64,000 nucleotides of DNA. Origin: Roseibium sp. Sym1. Lineage in GTDB: Bacteria; Pseudomonadota; Alphaproteobacteria; Rhizobiales; Stappiaceae. Below, in pieces: positions 62,893 through 64,000 of this stretch. The notes beneath the pieces were generated by a model, which worked only from the letters and a program-made list of their open reading frames with translations, was not told the origin of the DNA and ran no database searches. The DNA lies in NCBI RefSeq assembly GCF_027359675.1, contig NZ_CP114786.1, positions 4,810,501 to 4,874,500 of the forward strand. The letters run 5' to 3'. How positions within the stretch are numbered: position 1 is the first letter of the stretch; each line of letters starts with the position of its first letter. Position numbers and translations under genes: made by a program.

Positions 62893-63303
62893 ATGAGCGA
62901 TTTGTACTACTCCGCCAAGTGCGGCGCATATTCAAAAAGCGTCTGTGTGGGCGTTGCCGCCCAAGAGCAGTGTGATCTGTGCGGCAACGCCGGTTTGGTG
63001 CTGCAGTGTGATACTTCTGGCGAAGAGTATGCATTCGCTCAGATTTGCAAAAATTGCATCGACCGCGCTTTTTCCTCGGGTGGCTTCAAGACCCCGGCAA
63101 GTGAGATTCAGACAGTGGCCTTCCAAGAGGGCGAAAACTGGATCGTTCAAGGTCTGGAGCGCGATATCTGCACCCAAGGTGTCACCGAGAACGCCGCTCG
63201 TCAGAATTTTGTTAACGCTGTCATTCTGGAAGGTCGGGAAGACGGAGGTCTTGAACGTATCGGACCCGCGCCAGCTCGTTTCTGGAAAATGAACCGAGAC
63301 TAA
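62893..63303 (+). CDS. Zinc-ribbon / HicB-like fusion protein, 136 aa
   Basis: The N-terminal half carries CDLCGNAG and CKNC cysteine pairs (about residues 27-57), a zinc-binding module. The C-terminal half (ENWIVQGLERDICTQGVTENAARQNFVNAV..., ending PAPARFWKM) reads like the HicB-type RNase-H-like fold of antitoxins and small phage proteins. No HicA toxin gene is adjacent. The start follows AAGGAGCCGATAC. Confidence 0.62.
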   Translation: MSDLYYSAKCGAYSKSVCVGVAAQEQCDLCGNAGLVLQCDTSGEEYAFAQICKNCIDRAFSSGGFKTPASEIQTVAFQEGENWIVQGLERDICTQGVTENAARQNFVNAVILEGREDGGLERIGPAPARFWKMNRD

Positions 63304-63317
63304 GGAAGGTGACACCG

Positions 63318-63614
63318 ATGAAAAGCGTTTGTAAGAGGATAGCCGACATGCTGCCGGACATGTCTGTTTGCGGTTTTCAATGGCCCGTGCGCTTTGGCCG
63401 GTTGAAAACCCTGGAAGATCATAATCGCTACAGAGGCTCAGCATTAGAGAAACTGGACGCTGACCGCGCGAGCCCGCAACCGAACGGAATAGCATGTCCG
63501 GAATGCGAGGCTGAATTGGTGGACACCGATCCGACAGGCGTTCTTCTTTCAAACCCGCCTAAGAAAAGGATTTCTTGTCTGGCGTGCGGCTATCTCGGTT
63601 ACCGAATTTATTAG
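63318..63614 (+). CDS. Zinc-ribbon element protein, 98 aa
   Basis: Last gene of the rightward array. A basic N-terminal half is followed by a zinc ribbon (CPECEAELVDTDPTG, then ISCLACGYLGYRIY). AAGGAAGG precedes the ATG at 63318. It ends 12 bases before the end of a convergent gene. Confidence 0.65.
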   Translation: MKSVCKRIADMLPDMSVCGFQWPVRFGRLKTLEDHNRYRGSALEKLDADRASPQPNGIACPECEAELVDTDPTGVLLSNPPKKRISCLACGYLGYRIY

Positions 63615-63625
63615 ATGGCAGGTAT

Positions 63626-64000
63626 TTACGCCGGCCGCCATTCTATGAATGTCGACGCGTTGAACGGGTTCCCGGCGGCGTGGTTGATTTCCAGCGTGTC
63701 GATCGAGATTTTGCCCACCTTCTGTAATTTCTCCAGGATCGGCAGCAGATTGGTGTTGTAGCTTTTGTGGTGGCTCCACCATGCCGAATTGAACGACACC
63801 GGCGCCGCGGCATAGGCGCGGACGGTCGGGTCAAGCGACCAGCGTTCGCGCCAGGTCGGCCGCAGCATCATGTTGCGGCGGACCTTTCGGAAAAAGGCCG
63901 CGTCATCCTTGCTGCGTGCTTCCAGGAGCATCGGGTGTGCCTGCCAGCCGACCGGTTCGCTGTGCGTCACCTTGGCGTCCGGGAAGCCCAAAAGGTTTTC
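63626..64000 (-). CDS. Unknown protein, 5' truncated by the window edge
   Basis: The frame is open to the window end, so only the C-terminal about 124 residues are visible. They include VSFNSAWWSHHKSYNTNLLPIL and HAAGNPFNASTFIEWRPA. Base composition is more GC-rich than in the small-gene arrays. It may be a host gene beside the element or the last gene of a late phage module read leftward. No family was recognised. Confidence 0.55.
   Translation of the reverse strand, partial: ENLLGFPDAKVTHSEPVGWQAHPMLLEARSKDDAAFFRKVRRNMMLRPTWRERWSLDPTVRAYAAAPVSFNSAWWSHHKSYNTNLLPILEKLQKVGKISIDTLEINHAAGNPFNASTFIEWRPA

Noticed and set aside
62893..63303. HicA/HicB toxin-antitoxin module
   Set aside because: Only the HicB-like half is suggested; no 50-80 residue HicA with the catalytic His lies on either side.

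Overview
The window comes from an alphaproteobacterium of the order Rhizobiales/Hyphomicrobiales, most likely a marine Stappiaceae-type genome (Labrenzia/Roseibium/Stappia). This is inferred from GC-rich codon use, a rhizobial-style flagellar cluster (flaF, flbT, DUF1217 protein, an FtcR/Rem-type regulator), form II cox genes and a trpD-trpC-moaC-moeA operon. The species assignment is inference, because no rRNA is present.

Layout. (1) 1-18.7 kb: flagellar cluster. A rightward run holds flgL (cut by the window edge), flaF, flbT, flgD, fliQ, flhA, fliR, a FliJ-like coiled-coil protein, a rod-binding protein, a FlgN-like protein and an unknown membrane-anchored protein. A small islet of unrelated short genes follows (7.6-9.8 kb). 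A leftward run holds motA, fliM, a DUF6468 protein, fliN, fliG and flhB. A second rightward run holds the DUF1217 protein, flgF, an unknown protein and fliI, closed by a strong terminator. (2) 18.9-24.0 kb: ftcR/rem-like flagellar regulator, then a sensor histidine kinase and a REC-DUF3369-GGDEF(degenerate)-EAL protein. (3) 24.3-29.1 kb: coxG-coxS-coxL-coxM, a form II (AYRGAGR) molybdenum hydroxylase. (4) 29.4-32.4 kb: type I secretion ABC transporter and membrane-fusion protein. (5) 32.5-41.2 kb: housekeeping genes, namely a leftward ppiD-trpD-trpC-moaC-moeA run and rightward tpiA, secG and pyrG. (6) 41.2-46.6 kb: VOC protein and an RND efflux pair, ending in a terminator, followed by tRNA-Lys(UUU).

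(7) 46.9-63.6 kb: a foreign element of about 57 very small, tightly packed genes, less GC-rich than the rest. It has a phage-like centre: a Cro/CI-type repressor transcribed leftward faces, across a 145-bp divergent operator, a rightward gene for a degenerate serine-recombinase-like protein. Leftward genes fill 47-59.4 kb and rightward genes fill 59.6-63.6 kb. Each side carries its own repeated stop/ribosome-binding/start cassette: TAATCAGAAAGGCCCGG leftward and AAGGGAGCCGAGGCC(A/G)TG rightward. A third cassette, GAGTCCTGAG, lies at the far left end. Two leftward promoters 7.2 kb apart share TTGACG-N17-TARCGTnnATTCA. At least 14 products carry paired-cysteine motifs and four are membrane microproteins. 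No integrase, replication, terminase or structural gene was recognised here, so the region is probably the early/accessory part of a prophage or satellite that continues beyond the right edge. This region is the main novelty of the window.
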